Shown here one piece after another: positions 15,323 through 27,600 of a stretch of 64,000 bases of DNA. The translations under genes and the position numbers were made by a program. Origin of the DNA: Echinarachnius parma (Eukaryota > Echinodermata > Echinoidea > Clypeasteroida > Echinarachniidae). Under the pieces are notes generated by a model, which saw nothing but the letters and a program-made list of their open reading frames with translations, did not search any database and was not told where the DNA came from. How positions within the stretch are numbered: the stretch's first letter is position 1; each line of letters starts with the position of its first letter. Location of the stretch: contig JBAMJV010008938.1 in assembly GCA_037951105.1 (NCBI GenBank), positions 1 to 64,000 of the forward strand. Reading direction: 5' to 3'.

Positions 15323-15640
15323 TTATTTGTTCATAATTCTGTAGTCTCTTTGTCATTTGTTGCCCTGACGAAGATCCTGCTATAGATGTATAAGTTACAT
15401 GTATATAAATACAAGTTCCCCTGTAAATGCTCATTTTGTAGAGCTCAAATTGTGTAACAACTGATAAGCAGGTTTGAAAATGCCCCTAGAAAATAATCCA
15501 TATTCGGTATCCACAATTAAGTAGAGCTCTAGAAAATTCCCTTTAAACGTCTCAGTTATACGTGCATACATGTACATGTAAATGTCATAAAATAATTCCA
15601 TCTCTCTCTCTCTTTGTTATTGGCCATTTATGGCACTTGT
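15323..15640. other. No gene seen
   Basis: AT-rich with ACATGTAC words and a short TCTC run. Confidence 0.4.
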
Positions 15641-17540
15641 GAAAGAAATGGGGAATTCCCTTAATACCACCCCACCATACGTAGCTACTAAGACCGGAAC
15701 CCAAGCACGTAAAGTTTAATAGGATGAAAGGAGTATCGATATCCGTGAAACATGAATCGAAATATTCAGTTTTATTCATTAAATTAATATAAGGTCACAG
15801 TAACAAGATTCAACAGAGTACTTGTATGGCGCTAGACTCCAGATGCCTAGCATGATTGGAAGGGGGGGGGGGGGGGCACACAAATTATTACGGGGCCCGC
15901 ATTATGTATTTCTTTATTTTTTTTCACACAGATTTTCCTCTTTAAAGGAACTACACGCGTCTAGATGGCCTAATTTTCACAATTCGGCTCTCTATAAGTA
16001 ATTTTTCCCGAAGAAAAAGAATTTAGCAGTCATTTCTCATGAAATCAATCAATTTTGGGGTAATTAGTAAATATCTAATTGTCCTGGGAACGCCCCTTTT
16101 AAATCGCCAAAATGTGACGTCATCTAAAGACCGGACTAATGAATTAAATTCTGTAGATGACGCGTCATGACGTAAACAAATGAATTGTCAATCACACGTC
16201 GATCACGCCGCCGATTCCGGACGCTAAATGTGGGTGGGGCGTAAACTGGCTGCTAAGTGAGAATTTGCATCAGAAAACTAGTCTTAAATCACTACTGTAT
16301 TTATTTTCATGGATTTTTCTTCAGCATAACCTATGTTTCAAGTCATCAACTATGGAATAAGTGTCAAAGTACGTTGTATTATGTAGGTCCTTTAAAAACA
16401 AAACAAAAAAACATCAGTTTTATTCATTAATATCGGGTCGCATTATCAAGATTCAACTAACATCGGGTGATGATACACAGTACTTGTATGGTGCAATTGG
16501 CATAGCGTGGTTAGACAGATTGAGGGGGAGGGGGGGGGGGGGGGGCTCACAAATTATTAGTGCCAGGGCACACCTCATATATTTCTTTATTTTCACAGAT
16601 TTTCCTCTTAATGTTGCTGTGGGAGGGGGTATTTGCACATGCACCCCACCCCCCTTGCTTCTCCACTGTATGGTGCCATTTATCTGTTTAAACAAAAAAT
16701 TACAAGCTCCCGCTGCCCAATAGTTATGAACATTTCTTCAATTTGTTGTTGTTTTGTGGTTCTGCCCTTCATTTAAAATTTAATATAATTTACGCCCTAA
16801 TATCAAATCATCATCACCAAATAGATATTTGATACAATGTATCTCTAGATATTGTATTGGACTGCCCACTTCTGCACGTTTCCTTGAAAAGATAGTACTT
16901 GGAGGGGTGGGTTCCGGCCAAAGGGTAAAGACTGGGGAAGGGTGGGGGGGGGGGGGGGGGGAGGTAAGGATAAGAATGTCCATTGTGGGGTAGCTTGTGC
17001 TGTCAAAATGTTTTGTAATTACTCATTTCAGAAATTATAAAATTATTGGAGGGTGTGGGGAAGGGGGGGGGGGGGGGGTGGGGGAGGGAAGGCATACCCA
17101 CTTTGGCATCCCCCCTATTGCACTCTGAAGATCAGTGAAAGAAATACATGGGGGCTCGGGGCAAATTGAGCCCCCGAAATACCAAAAAGAGCCCACACAA
17201 ATCTTAAAAGAGCCCCATAAATTTGCATAGAGTTCAATGCTAAACTAATTTGAGAGTGTTATTTTCATGCAGGAAAGCTTGAAAAATAGCCCCCGAAAAA
17301 TAAATATTATTTTTTTCCCCGACTGAAGAAGATATGGGAAAGTCCCTTTGAACCACCCCACAACACAAGACCGGAACCCAAGCACTAAAGTGGGGAAAAA
17401 ATGATGGGGGTATTATACATCAATATTAGCTGATTCAAATAACAGTATGGGGTCTGGGGAAGAGTGATTTTTAAAGAGGGGGAGGATTTCCATTTGGGGG
17501 GAAACTTGTCTCTCCAAAATGTTTTGTAATTGTTTTTCTG
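15641..17540. repeat. Mosaic of duplicated repeat blocks carrying four G-runs
   Basis: One block with CAGTTTTATTCATTAA, AAGATTCAAC, AGTACTTGTATGG, a G-run, CACAAATTATTA and CAGATTTTCCTCTT occurs at 15765-15950 and 16416-16615. A second, with AAGACCGGAACCCAAGCAC, occurs at 15680 and 17365. G-runs of 15-18 lie at 15862, 16530, 16944 and 17063. No coding sequence was recognised. The GGGAATTCCC word at 15651 fits the kappa-B consensus but lies inside this repeat. Confidence 0.6.
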
Positions 17541-17576
17541 ACCCACAAACGGGAGGGTCGGGCAGGAATTCGCACC

Positions 17577-17645
17577 TGTATAGGCTGGTGTGTGTGTGTG
17601 TGTGCATGCGTGCGTGCTTGCGTGCCTGCGTGTGTGTGTGTGTCA
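17577..17645. repeat. (TG)n/(TGCG)n microsatellite
   Basis: Alternating TG with interspersed CGTGC words. Confidence 0.9.
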
Positions 17646-17668
17646 ATGCAGGAAAAAGTGTTTAATTT

Positions 17669-17856
17669 TAGAGGGGCTACTTTTTCAATCTGATGGATAT
17701 CACAAAATATTTCACATAATACCCTATCGGAATTTTAGGGGCTACATGTACATGTACCTACATGTACATATGTAGTACCTACTGATTTCAGGGGGCTATT
17801 TTCAAAATGAAGGGGCAAACTCTCCCTCAGCCCCTATATATTTACTACCCTGGTGT
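17669..17856. mobile_element. Dispersed element, copy 1 (other copy at 33.04 kb)
   Basis: GGGGCTACTTTTTCAATCTG, ATGGATATCACAAAATATTT and CAGGGGGCTATTTTCAAAAT recur almost unchanged at 33050-33200, where they lie inside an M2 MITE. Confidence 0.7.
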
Positions 17857-18284
17857 GTTTGTGTATGTGGGGGGGGTGGGGGTGGGGGTAACTGCCCCAT
17901 CGTCCCCCTATCCCCCTTGTCACCCACATGCTACTGACTGTCCATTTTGCTAGAAATTACTAGAGAGCGTACACATAGCTTACTGAGATTCTTGGAGAAG
18001 TACAGTACTGACATACAATTTAGTCGAACCTGTCTTATTCGCCACCTCACTATACATACATGTACATTGACATAGCTCTACGCGAAGCGAAACGGGACAA
18101 CCCCTAAAAATTCTCGTTTCATCTGTTGTGCATTCCTCATTATAATTGGGCAACAAACCATGACATCGTATTGTATTGAAAAGTCAATAGAGTCCTAAAG
18201 TGATCTATACATGTACATGTACTGTAGTACAAAAAGTGCTTCCCTTCTCTCTGTATGTAAGTAACCTAAGAGTGACATATTTAA
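17857..18284. other. No gene seen
   Basis: Short G-rich and C-rich blocks near 17870-17920; otherwise featureless. Confidence 0.4.
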
Positions 18285-18850
18285 ACCAGTGCTCATCACT
18301 AGCACTTGCCCGCTTGCCCGGGGCAAGACAAAAATTGGTGTCGGCAAGTGCAATGTCATAAATTGTCTGGTTTGCTTGCCCGATCGGGCAACTAAATAAT
18401 TGTTCAACTATGAGAGAACAATGTTATTTTCGTACAATTCTAGATCTCATCAAGAAGTATTAAAAGAGGGCAAGTACATTTTATATTGGGGGCAAGTAAA
18501 CCAGGGCTCGACACTAGCACTTGCCCTATTGCCCAGGGCAAGTAAAAATTGATGTTGGGCAAGTCAAATTTCACAAAAGGCCTAGTTTGGTTGCCCGATC
18601 GGGCAACTAATTATTGACAAACACCAGAAGATAATGTAATTCCTTATGTGAAATCTCATCTTGAAGTAAGCGGGCAAGTCAATTATCTGTTCGGGGCCAG
18701 TAAACTTTGAAAAGTCACGATTTTACTTGCCCGAACGGGCCAGTAAAGAAAAAAGTTAGTGTGGAGGCTTGAGTAAACCTTCAAAATGTATGATTTTACT
18801 TGCCCAAAATGGCCACTGTAGAGAAAAAAGTTAGTGTGGAGGCTCCATGG
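18285..18850. mobile_element. M7 elements in tandem
   Basis: Several diverged units with GCTCGACACTAGCACTTGCC, TTGCCCGGGGCAAG or TTGCCCAGGGCAAG, and TTGCCCGATCGGGCAACTAA. A short unit with AAAAAAGTTAGTGTGGAGGC is present twice near 18750 and 18825. M7 occurs again at 20.33, 20.93 and 24.74 kb, and inside a foldback at 6.58 kb. Confidence 0.65.
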
Positions 18851-19126
18851 GCGTAGAGATTTCAATTCAATTCAAATTCATCAATGACAGTTCTACTACG
18901 CCCATGGTTTAAACGTCTGTTTTCCCACCCACAATTTTTTGGGGGGAACTTCATGTTCAATTGTTTAGGGATGAGGCCATCAAAAGGGTGGGTGCAAGGG
19001 ATTTTTTCTTCTGCGTTGTCCTTTGTCCCATATGATAAAGGGAGATGGATGTAAGGGAGAATTAGTTGTGTATTTATTTATTTATTATATAATTATTTAT
19101 AATGTAATTTTTAAATTATTTTTTAA

Positions 19127-19161
<35 letters not shown>

Positions 19162-19728
19162 TTGTATTTTGTATTTTTTGGGGGGGTGGGGGAGGGTGGG
19201 GGGTGGAGGGCAGGATGGGGTTAAAACCATTAAAGGGGAGATTTGTAAGCCTTAGAAGAATTACTTCTCCCGGGTGATATATTTAATTCCCTTACAAAAC
19301 GTGACAGACGGGACAAGATTAAAACATTGATAGTTATATTCATAACTTATATTTTTACAAAAATGTAGTGTTAATGTAAATGTAATAGGCCTTTGTTAAT
19401 AAATATAAAGTTTGATCCAAAACCAGTCACAGGTATTTGCTAGGAATTAATTAATTGTTAAAAAACGTGACAGACGGGACAAAAATTGAGTTGAACTTTG
19501 ACCCCCAGTAAATGCACGAAATACAGGTTTTGGCAAAATCTTTTAATATTTATTTGAATTTTCACTCCGTATCTATTATTTGCATTCAGTTTTTGAATAT
19601 GCATCTAGATATAAATACAGATATAATCAATTTTCAAATAACCCTTATTTTTCACAAATATGTCTAAATCATGGAATTGCCCTATAACTACATGTAGGAC
19701 ATTGGAATAGTGATAATTACACTACCAG
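18851..19728. other. No gene seen; (ATT)n and G-rich tract
   Basis: Contains an ATT microsatellite (19130-19161), a G-rich tract near 19180-19205, and two copies of AACGTGACAGACGGGACAA (19298 and 19463). Confidence 0.5.
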
Positions 19729-20158
19729 GGTCCCGTTGCACAAAGAGATACAATTAATTGTAAGTCAGAAACTTTGCGAATTTCAACCAATCAGATTCGC
19801 TCATTTAGAACACATGGGTCAATTGTAAGTCAGAAACTTTGCATGTTTCAACCAATCAGATTTGCGCATGTAGAACACATGACATGATCTGACTTGTATT
19901 TGTACAATGAATTGTAACTTGCAATCGATTGTATCTCTTTCTTCAACAGGGCCCTAATCTGACTTCAATTAATTGTGATTGAAAAAGAGCAAAGCTTGGA
20001 TTCCAACGGGATTCGAACCCGAGACCTCCGGATTGCTTGACCGGTGCTCTTACCGACTGAAACTATAGAAAACCTTAATACGGCGCTCGTCCCTGAAACC
20101 CCTTAATTTTCTTCAAGTTTACAATCGATTGTATAGAACTCTTTCTGCAACAGGGCCT
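19729..20158. mobile_element. Foldback MITE with a tRNA-like insertion
   Basis: The ends are CAGGGTCCCGTTGCACAAAG and TCTGCAACAGGGCC, with CAATTAATTGTAA / CAATCGATTGTA arms. The unit GTAAGTCAGAAACTTTGC is duplicated inside. The tRNA-like segment interrupts its right half. Confidence 0.6.
19991..20072 (-). repeat. tRNA-like segment (SINE head or tRNA pseudogene)
   Basis: On the minus strand an A-box-like TTCAGTCGGTAAGAGC and a perfect B box GGTTCGAATCC followed by CGTTGGAATCCA resemble a tRNA 3' half. The 5' acceptor strand does not pair with GGAATCC and the anticodon stem has a mismatch, so this is not a functional tRNA gene. Confidence 0.6.
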
Positions 20159-20199
20159 TTGTAAGATCTTGTAATACACATGTCCATACATATCAGGGT

Positions 20200-20800
20200 A
20201 AAAACAGAAGTTATAAAACCTTGGACCAGCAAAATTACCTTATTGTCAGAAGGTTTTGTTATCAATGATGTTTCACTGTACATAATGTACATGCAAACTT
20301 CCACGCTAAATTGTTTTTCCTACTTGAACATTCGGGCAAGTAAAATAAAAAAAATGTTTGAATTTTACTTGCCCAGACAGAAAATGTACTTGCCCGCTTG
20401 TAGATGAGATCTATTTAGATGTAGGGAATAACACTCTACTCTCACACTTGAAGAGAAATCTAAAGCCCTCTGCAGACAGAGCCGACTCGACCCGATCCGA
20501 CTGGTTTCAATCAGGATAGAGTTGGGCCCAGTCGGTCGGATCCGATTCATTGTGTTGAATTGGCCCCAACTGGCATCCGACTGTCTCTTGACTGGCAAAA
20601 TGTGTGTCGCGAGGCACTGAAATCTGAGCCGATCCGAATGAAAATCAGTCAAATCGGGTCGAGTCGGCTCTGTCTGCAGAGGGCTTTAGTTGCCCAATCG
20701 TGCAAACAAACTAGACCTTTTATGAAATTTCACTTGCCCGACATCAATTTTTACTTGCCCTGGACAAGTAGGCATGTGCTAGTAGTGTTGAGCCCTGCCA
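20200..20800. mobile_element. Composite M7 unit, first copy, with nested M6
   Basis: Starts TTGGACCAGCAAA-TTACC and AGAAGGTTTTGTTAT, then M7 words (CGGGCAAGTAAAAT, ACTTGCCCGACATCAATTTT). The same order recurs at 20815-21305 without the nested M6, so the composite was duplicated. Confidence 0.6.
20462..20687. mobile_element. MITE M6 copy 1
   Basis: AAAGCCCTCTGCAGACAGAG and GCCGACTCGACCCGATCCGA are matched by the inverse at the other end. 226 bp, inserted within an M7 unit. Confidence 0.85.
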
Positions 20801-20814
20801 TACATACATTATAA

Positions 20815-21305
20815 GGGTAAACAAAACTTTGGACCAGCAAACTTACCGGATTGTCAGAAGGTTTTGTTATAAATGAGGTTTCACTGTATTACATGTACAT
20901 GTATGCAAGCCTCCACACTAATTTCTGTTTCTACTTGTGAATTTGGGCAAGTAAAATTAGAAATAATCCAATTTGACTTGCCCGAACAGAAAATTTACTT
21001 GCCCGAACAGAAAATTTACTTGCCCCCCAAAAACGACAATGTGAATAAAAAATAAAATAATAATCATCTTTCCTTTCAATAATATGAAATTGAAAATCCC
21101 AGTATTACTTACATGTACTCAATGTATTTTTTGTTTCAAATATATTGTCTTTCCCCCTATTTCTTACATTTTTCCTCAGAGTTAAATAGAAATGTTAGTT
21201 GCTCGATCGGACAAGCAAACTTTACCATTTATGACATTTTTCTTGCCCAACGTCAATTTCTACTTGCCCCGGGCAAGCGGGCAAATGCTAGTGCCAAGCC
21301 CTGAT
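20815..21305. mobile_element. Composite M7 unit, second copy
   Basis: Same order as the preceding composite; ends GGGCAAGCGGGCAAATGCTA and GTGCCAAGCCCTG. The word GCCCGAACAGAAAATTTACT is present twice in tandem. Confidence 0.6.
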
Positions 21306-21529
21306 ACATGTAGTGAACAGCTTGTAGGTCAAGTTTGCCAGCCAGATATTAAGTATTCATGAATTAGTACCTCCGAGAGCAGATGTGCGCGGATTATGTA
21401 AATGCTGCAAATATCTTATTAAACTGTATATGAACCCTCCTTGAATATCTATGTATATTCTTATCACCTCGAGGTATACATCAAGTCAAGATTTGCACAA
21501 GAAATAGATAGTCTTCGGATAAATGTATG

Positions 21530-21890
21530 ACGTATGTGCATTGGCGCAGCTCCAGAGTGGGAGTGGGGGGGGGGGGGGGTGTTTGGGATGGGAGTACACA
21601 TGCCCCCTAATAATAACAAACAATAAAAACAATACAAAATTAAAAAGGTGGAACATTCTATTAAAAAAAGACAAAAAATAGTGTACAGATACATGTGTGA
21701 TCAATGTATTTGCAGTGGCGTAGCTTCTAGGGATGGGGGGAGGGGGGGGGGGGGGGGTGGGCGTGGGGGAGGGCACATGCACCCCTAAATACAATATTAA
21801 AGGGGGAAACATTCTATGATGTGTATGTGCAGTGGCGCAGCTCCTGGGGTGGGGGAGGCACATGTATAATTTGAAAAAAAACAATACAAA
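21530..21890. repeat. Three copies of a G-rich element
   Basis: Each begins GTGGCG(C/T)AGCT(T/C)C and carries a G block, then GCACATG or ACACATGC(C/A)CCC, then AAAA and GGAACATTCTA. G-runs of 15 and 16 lie in the first two copies. No coding content. Confidence 0.6.
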
Positions 21891-22533
21891 AATGAAAAGG
21901 GAACATTCTACCAAAAATAAAGAAAAAACATGTACAGTTTGTTGAGGTTGCTCTCCTATAATTCACATGCCCCATTGGGTATGTATACATTTCATTTGGG
22001 ATTATTATTATTATTATTATTATTATTTATTCGGCATTTCAAAATAAAGTACAATGTATGATACGAAATGAATAGTGAATTTACAAAATGATCAGAAAAC
22101 ATAAAAGCATAAAAGCACCCCTGGTGAATCTCCCCAAGCTGCCTGGCAGGAAAAAAGAAATACTTTGTTACAGGTTTTGTATGATTTTGTGTGGTTTTAT
22201 AACAAAAATGTTCAGTTAATTGTAAATGTGGTTACTGATTTTGCTGTACTGTGGGATAATGCATGTGATTTGTTCTTGTAATTGTTGAAAACAAATTGTT
22301 ATACTTCAAAACCCTATTCATTGTTCCAAACTTCAGAAAGATATACTTCAGTTTTAAAACTTTTTTCCTTTTTTTCCACAGAATTATAGAATATTTGACC
22401 TACAGACGACCATGCTAAATACAACTAATATACAGACAGTATTGTCTTTGTTTTATTTTGTATTCATCTCACCAAAAATCCATTAATTTACAATCCATTT
22501 ACTCTCTCTCTTCTTTATTTTGTTCTTCTTCAG
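21891..22533. other. Intron upstream of the I-kappa-B coding start
   Basis: Contains an ATT microsatellite (about 22003-22027) and a pyrimidine-rich tract leading to the acceptor TTCTTCAG| at 22533. Confidence 0.6.
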
Positions 22534-22559
22534 GTGAACTTCACAAAACCAAAGCGACC

Positions 22560-24250
22560 ATGGCACCAAACAAGAATGGCGAAGTACAGGAGGAGAACAA
22601 ACCCAAATCCACTCCAGAGCAGACCAACGGAGACCTGAGTTCATCCAGTAAAGGCATCGCTGGAAACAAGGCGCTGAATGGCTCTGAAGAGGTGAAGCCA
22701 GAAGGCAATGGACTTGGCTTGGAGAGAACTCCATCCGAGGATGATGGGATCGGCATGGAAATGGCTCAGGCGGATGATGCTGGGGAGAAAAGCGATGATG
22801 GAGCAGGCGGAGGAAAAGACGATGCGGAAGCCGTGGATAAGGATGGTGAGAAGACGGCCACGGAGAAGAGGGCCGAGTATAAGGACAGGCCCAGGGCCAG
22901 CTCTGTGGAAGTCCTCGGACTATCCAAGAAGTGGGCCAAGATCAAAGACCAGGATAAACTTGCTCCGGAGCTGGAGGTTGTCTTTGATTCGGCTCTGAAG
23001 AGGAGATGCAGCAGCCCCGCAAAGATCAGATCGGCTCCATTTAGCATCAAGCCTGTTAAGGAAGAACAACAAGATACAACTGCTGGGGATGTAGAGGGAG
23101 TGACCGCTGACTTGGGAAAGATGCATCTGTCGGGCAACAAGAGTGCAGGCTTTGCACAGAGGGTGGAGGGAGAGAAGGACCAGCCCAATGAACTGACTTC
23201 CAAGGGTCCTGAAAAGAAGATGTCCGTGTTGCAGGGTAGACCAGCTCCGTACCACGCGGGACAGCCCTGCTCGCAGCACAACCAAAGTATGCACTACCAT
23301 GTGGGACAGCCTCCTATGCATCACCAGCAGCAGTACGTGATGAGTCCCGCCAACCAGGTCTTCAAGAACCCATCCATTCCGCATTACCCGACAGGGCAGC
23401 CAGTGAAGGTGGTGTGCCCTCCGGGAAAGAAGCTGGCAGCCCCAGGGATGAGGCATAGCAGCCCGATGACGAATTACACCAATCTGTCGGATGGCCGAGT
23501 CATGATGAACCTGCCCACCTATCCGAGCACCACACAGGCTCCGCAGATGCTGAGCGCACAGAGGCCCCATGGACGGGAGCCGGAAGAATCTACGTACAAC
23601 TGGCCTGCTTCACCTACTAACCTCAGCCAGGTATCCATGAGCCCTGACCATCAGATGCAGACGGATCTCTCTCCTGGTGGCTACTCCCCTGCAGCGTATT
23701 CTCCTGGTCACCCCCAGCCCTCACATGTTGCTTACTCTCCTGGTCACCCCCAGCCCTCCCCTGTTGCTTACTCTCCTGGTCACCCCCAGCCCTCCCCTGT
23801 TGCTTACTCGCCAGGATACCCCCTGCCCTCACCTGTTGCCTACTCACCAGGACATCCCCAGCCTTCCCCCATGATGCACTCCCCCCAGGCTGTACCATCC
23901 CCTGCCGACAGCAACGGAATGTCCACATCCCCCAGCTCACCAGGATCACCAGAGTACATCACCCTCAACTCCCCGCACAGCGTCCAGTCGGTGGAGTCTG
24001 CAGACTCCGGCATTGCTTCGCCTCCTCACATCAACCAGTATATGACCACCTCTGGCCACAACACTGGAACGGTCATTGAGAACGGGAACTACCGGCAGTT
24101 CAAGCAACCGACCTACCAGCCTAGCCTCACCGACGACCCAGAGAAGCAGCTCAAGATCAGCAAGATCATGGAGAATCTCATGTCCGGTCTTGAGGACCCT
24201 GACATCACCAACACCAATGCCAACGTTGTCCAGCAGAACCAGCTGAAGCA

Positions 24251-24294
<44 letters not shown>

Positions 24295-24625
24295 GGCAGT
24301 TGCATCATCAGAGGCAGCCTCCCATCAGACAGGGCAACATCCAGCAGCCAAACCCACCAGCCATGATGCCTTCGATGATGCCTGCTTCGGTTGTGTCTCA
24401 CCCGCAGCAGTCCAGGACACAGCCACAGCCACAGCAGTCCAGGACTCAGCCACAGCCACAGCAGTCCAGGACTCAGCCTCCGCCACAGTATATCATCAAC
24501 CCGACCCAGACACCGGTCCAGTTCCAAGTGCTCCCCCAGGCCATGATTGAGCTGCAGAAGATGGAGAGCATTGTGAACACCATGTCTCTGGACCTGTTAT
24601 GCTCCCAGGACGAAGATGAAGACAC
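22560..24625 (+). CDS. NFKBIZ-like: I-kappa-B-like exon with start codon (large disordered exon)
   Basis: The exon begins at 22534 after TTCTTCAG| with 26 untranslated bases. It codes for 688 residues plus two bases of a threonine codon. The donor is GACAC|GTAAGT. An upstream in-frame ATG at 22458 lies in the intron and was not used. The last residues, METSIV-like then LDLLCSQDEDED, lead directly into the first ankyrin repeat. Confidence 0.88.
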
Positions 24626-27600
24626 GTAAGTTGTTGTTGTTGTTTTAGTTTAATGGCAATCAGTCAAAGGTGACTATTGTTGCCAATTTAAATTCTCTTT
24701 TCTCTTTACAAAATAAATAAATATATATATAAGTCAAGCCTTCAACACTTTCTACTTGCCCATTTGGGCTAGTAAAATAATTAATTTAAACAATTTACCG
24801 CCTACAAACTAGCTTTTTTTCCTGCTTGCCCATTTGGATAAGTAAAATCATGACTCTTCAGGCTGTAACCCTAGTCTGACGGCCCAAAACAAGGACAAAC
24901 ATGTACAAATCATTCGGGCAAGTGGAATTCAATGTCTATGACGTTTGGTGGCCCAATGCTAATTATGAGCACTGTGGTATAAGTGTAAATTAGCTGCTTA
25001 TAAATATTTATACCTACATTGGTACACCAGACATTCCCCATAGACTACAGCCCAAATACTTTAGGGACTCGTCTTGAATAGGGCAGCTCGGGCTAGTATG
25101 CTTCCAAGGCCGGGAGTTGGATAGTGCGCAAGATAATTGTGTGGCTTTGAACTGTACCTGATGACAAAGGATATTAATGGGCATTAGGCTAGGGCACCTA
25201 GGTACATAGAGTTCTATAAATACTGCATAATATATCATATTATCACCTGACTTAGTAAATACAGTGTATGAGCTGCCATGGAATATTTTTGGATATTACA
25301 TGGCACTGTTACATGGCAATCAGATGATAAAACAGTTGTTAACTTTGCTGTCGGGGAAAATCATGGAATGTTCCCCTCGGGAATTTAAAATGCTATTTCG
25401 TGAAGAAAATAAGTCCCTCGACTACGTCTCTGGACTTATTTTCTCTTCCCTCAATAGCATTTAAAATCCCTCGTGGAACATTCCGTGCTTTTCCCTCCAC
25501 CACCAGTTAACAACTGTATATAATTATATTATTATGTTGTATGTTATGATATTATCATTATATTATTATGTTGTATGTTATGATATTATCATTATATCAT
25601 TATATTATTATATTATCATGTTATTATTAATCTCTTAAAAAAAAAAAATCCAGTGCCCTTCATATCGCGATCAGTCAGGGAGAGCCATCACTGTGCTCTG
25701 CCATCATCAAGCGACTGGTCCAGGCCGGACGCTCGGATGCCCTCAACATTAAGGACAAGCTTGGACAGGTAAAATTCTTTTGGATTATCAAGGGTACATC
25801 ATAAGGTTTATGTTCACTTGGTCTAATCTCAGTTGGTCTACTTCCCATTTGGTCTACTACCTGATGCCTCCAAAACCCTAACCCTAACCCTAACCCTTAC
25901 CCTAATCCACAACCCTAATCCTAATCATAATCCATAATCATAATCATAATTAAGCCGCCAGATCCATAATTTTCTAGTAGACCAAATGGGAATAGACCAA
26001 ATGGTTGTAGACCAAGTGGCAATTTACCCATCATAAGTCTGTAGTAGGAACAACAAATAGTTAGCTTTCAATGTGATGACTTTGTATTAGTATTACCACT
26101 AGAAGCATAAATGTAGAAATGCTTTCAGTTTTTCAAAATTTATCTTCCGTTATAAAGGTATGTATAATTGAAGTGTTCATATTTATAATTATCTACTGGA
26201 TAATTATAATTGTGTATTATTAAGTGAGTGCAATGAGTCAGTAAATAGCATTTTTGCTCAGTACTTGGTCATGTATGACATTAATTTACCTTGGAATTTT
26301 CACACATCACTCAGTAGACATATCAGATCTGAGATCACAGAAATACACATACACCTCAACTCTACCATTTTGTTCTTACTCGCGCAGACTCCTGTTTACG
26401 TTGCCGTGGTGACCAACCAGCCGAACCTGGTCTACGAGCTCCTCCAGAGCGGAGCGGACATCATGATCGCGAACAAGGAAGGGATGACGCCCCTCCACTA
26501 TGTCGCGACCAAGGGGTACGCTTGCGCCCTGCGAGCCATCGGATGCAGCCAGTTCAATCTCAACTGGAACTGGAACATCAACATTGAGAACAAGCATGGT
26601 ACGTCACAATGTTTGATTCATATTTTGCTTATAAATAAATGTTACTTTTTTCTCTACTTTTGGGCTTTCAGAATTGTTTTATTTTGAAGACTATGCCTCA
26701 AGCAAGCAGTATGTTTCCGCCCTTTGAGCTAGTGGTTGCAGTTGGTTCAATTCAAACTGGAACCAGAACATAAACATCGAGACCAAACATGGTACATGAA
26801 AATCTTTGCTTCATATTTTGCCTTGTTTATGTTACTTTCTGTTTTTAATTTGAGGAAGCTTTGAGGAATTTCTTCCAGAAATTGGTTATAGCCTGGCTGT
26901 TCGATGGCATATATGTGTGTATTTTTAAAGAGTTTTTATGGCCAGAGGCATTATGTTTACTGGTTGTTTTTTAAGGGTTTTTAGAAACTTTTTCAAGCCG
27001 TTGGATATAGCCAGTTCCATGGAAATTGGACAAGCATGGTTTGTTAATATGTTATAACTTTATCTGCTTGTAACATTTGTTTATTGTATTGTAACGTTTC
27101 ACAGGCATGTCACCGTTCCAGTGCGCAATTCAGGCTCACGGTCGCTACGAACAGATATACGACAGCCACGAATGCTAATACGTCAACAAGCTGGTGGATA
27201 GTACCGATACTGTGACAAATTTCGTTCTCAACATATTTTATTATTTTAACAATTTGTAACGTTTCCTTATTGTATTGTAACGTTTCACAGGCATGTCACC
27301 GCTCCAGTGCGCGATTCAGGCTCACGGTCGCTACGAACAGATCTACGACGGCCACGAATGCCGCTACGTCAACAAGCTTGTGGATAGTACGGATACCATC
27401 ACAAATCTCCTCATGCTCGATGCTGACCCAGCCTTCAAAGTAAGTTAATTAAAATCACCAATAATTTGTTTTAAATGTTTTTTTTAAAGTGATATATTAT
27501 GTAACATTCACAAAACTTACTTTGGAACTCTAGCGGTTCTCGCATACCTCATTGTAATCGTAGTACTAATAGAAGCATGGAACAGGTTTTGGGTTTTCCA

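Noticed and set aside
15651-15660. Consensus kappa-B word GGGAATTCCC as a regulatory site
   Set aside because: It lies inside a duplicated repeat whose sister copy reads GGGAAAGTCCC, so it is probably incidental.
16361-16723. 120-residue open frame
   Set aside because: It crosses a G-run and a duplicated repeat block; low complexity, no motifs.
21464-21914. Pro-rich minus-strand open frames
   Set aside because: They are translations of the G-rich elements.
22458-22559. In-frame upstream ATG extending the I-kappa-B exon
   Set aside because: A good splice acceptor at 22533 lies downstream of it, so the ATG is intronic. The peptide looks random, and ACCATGG at 22560 is the better start.
22766-24527. 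Long minus-strand open frames opposite the I-kappa-B exon, including a Leu-rich one
   Set aside because: Shadows caused by biased codon use and the CAG repeat.
26265-26687. The whole 140-residue open frame around coding exon 3
   Set aside because: Only 26388-26598 lies between valid splice sites. The flanking parts are an M2 MITE fragment and intron.
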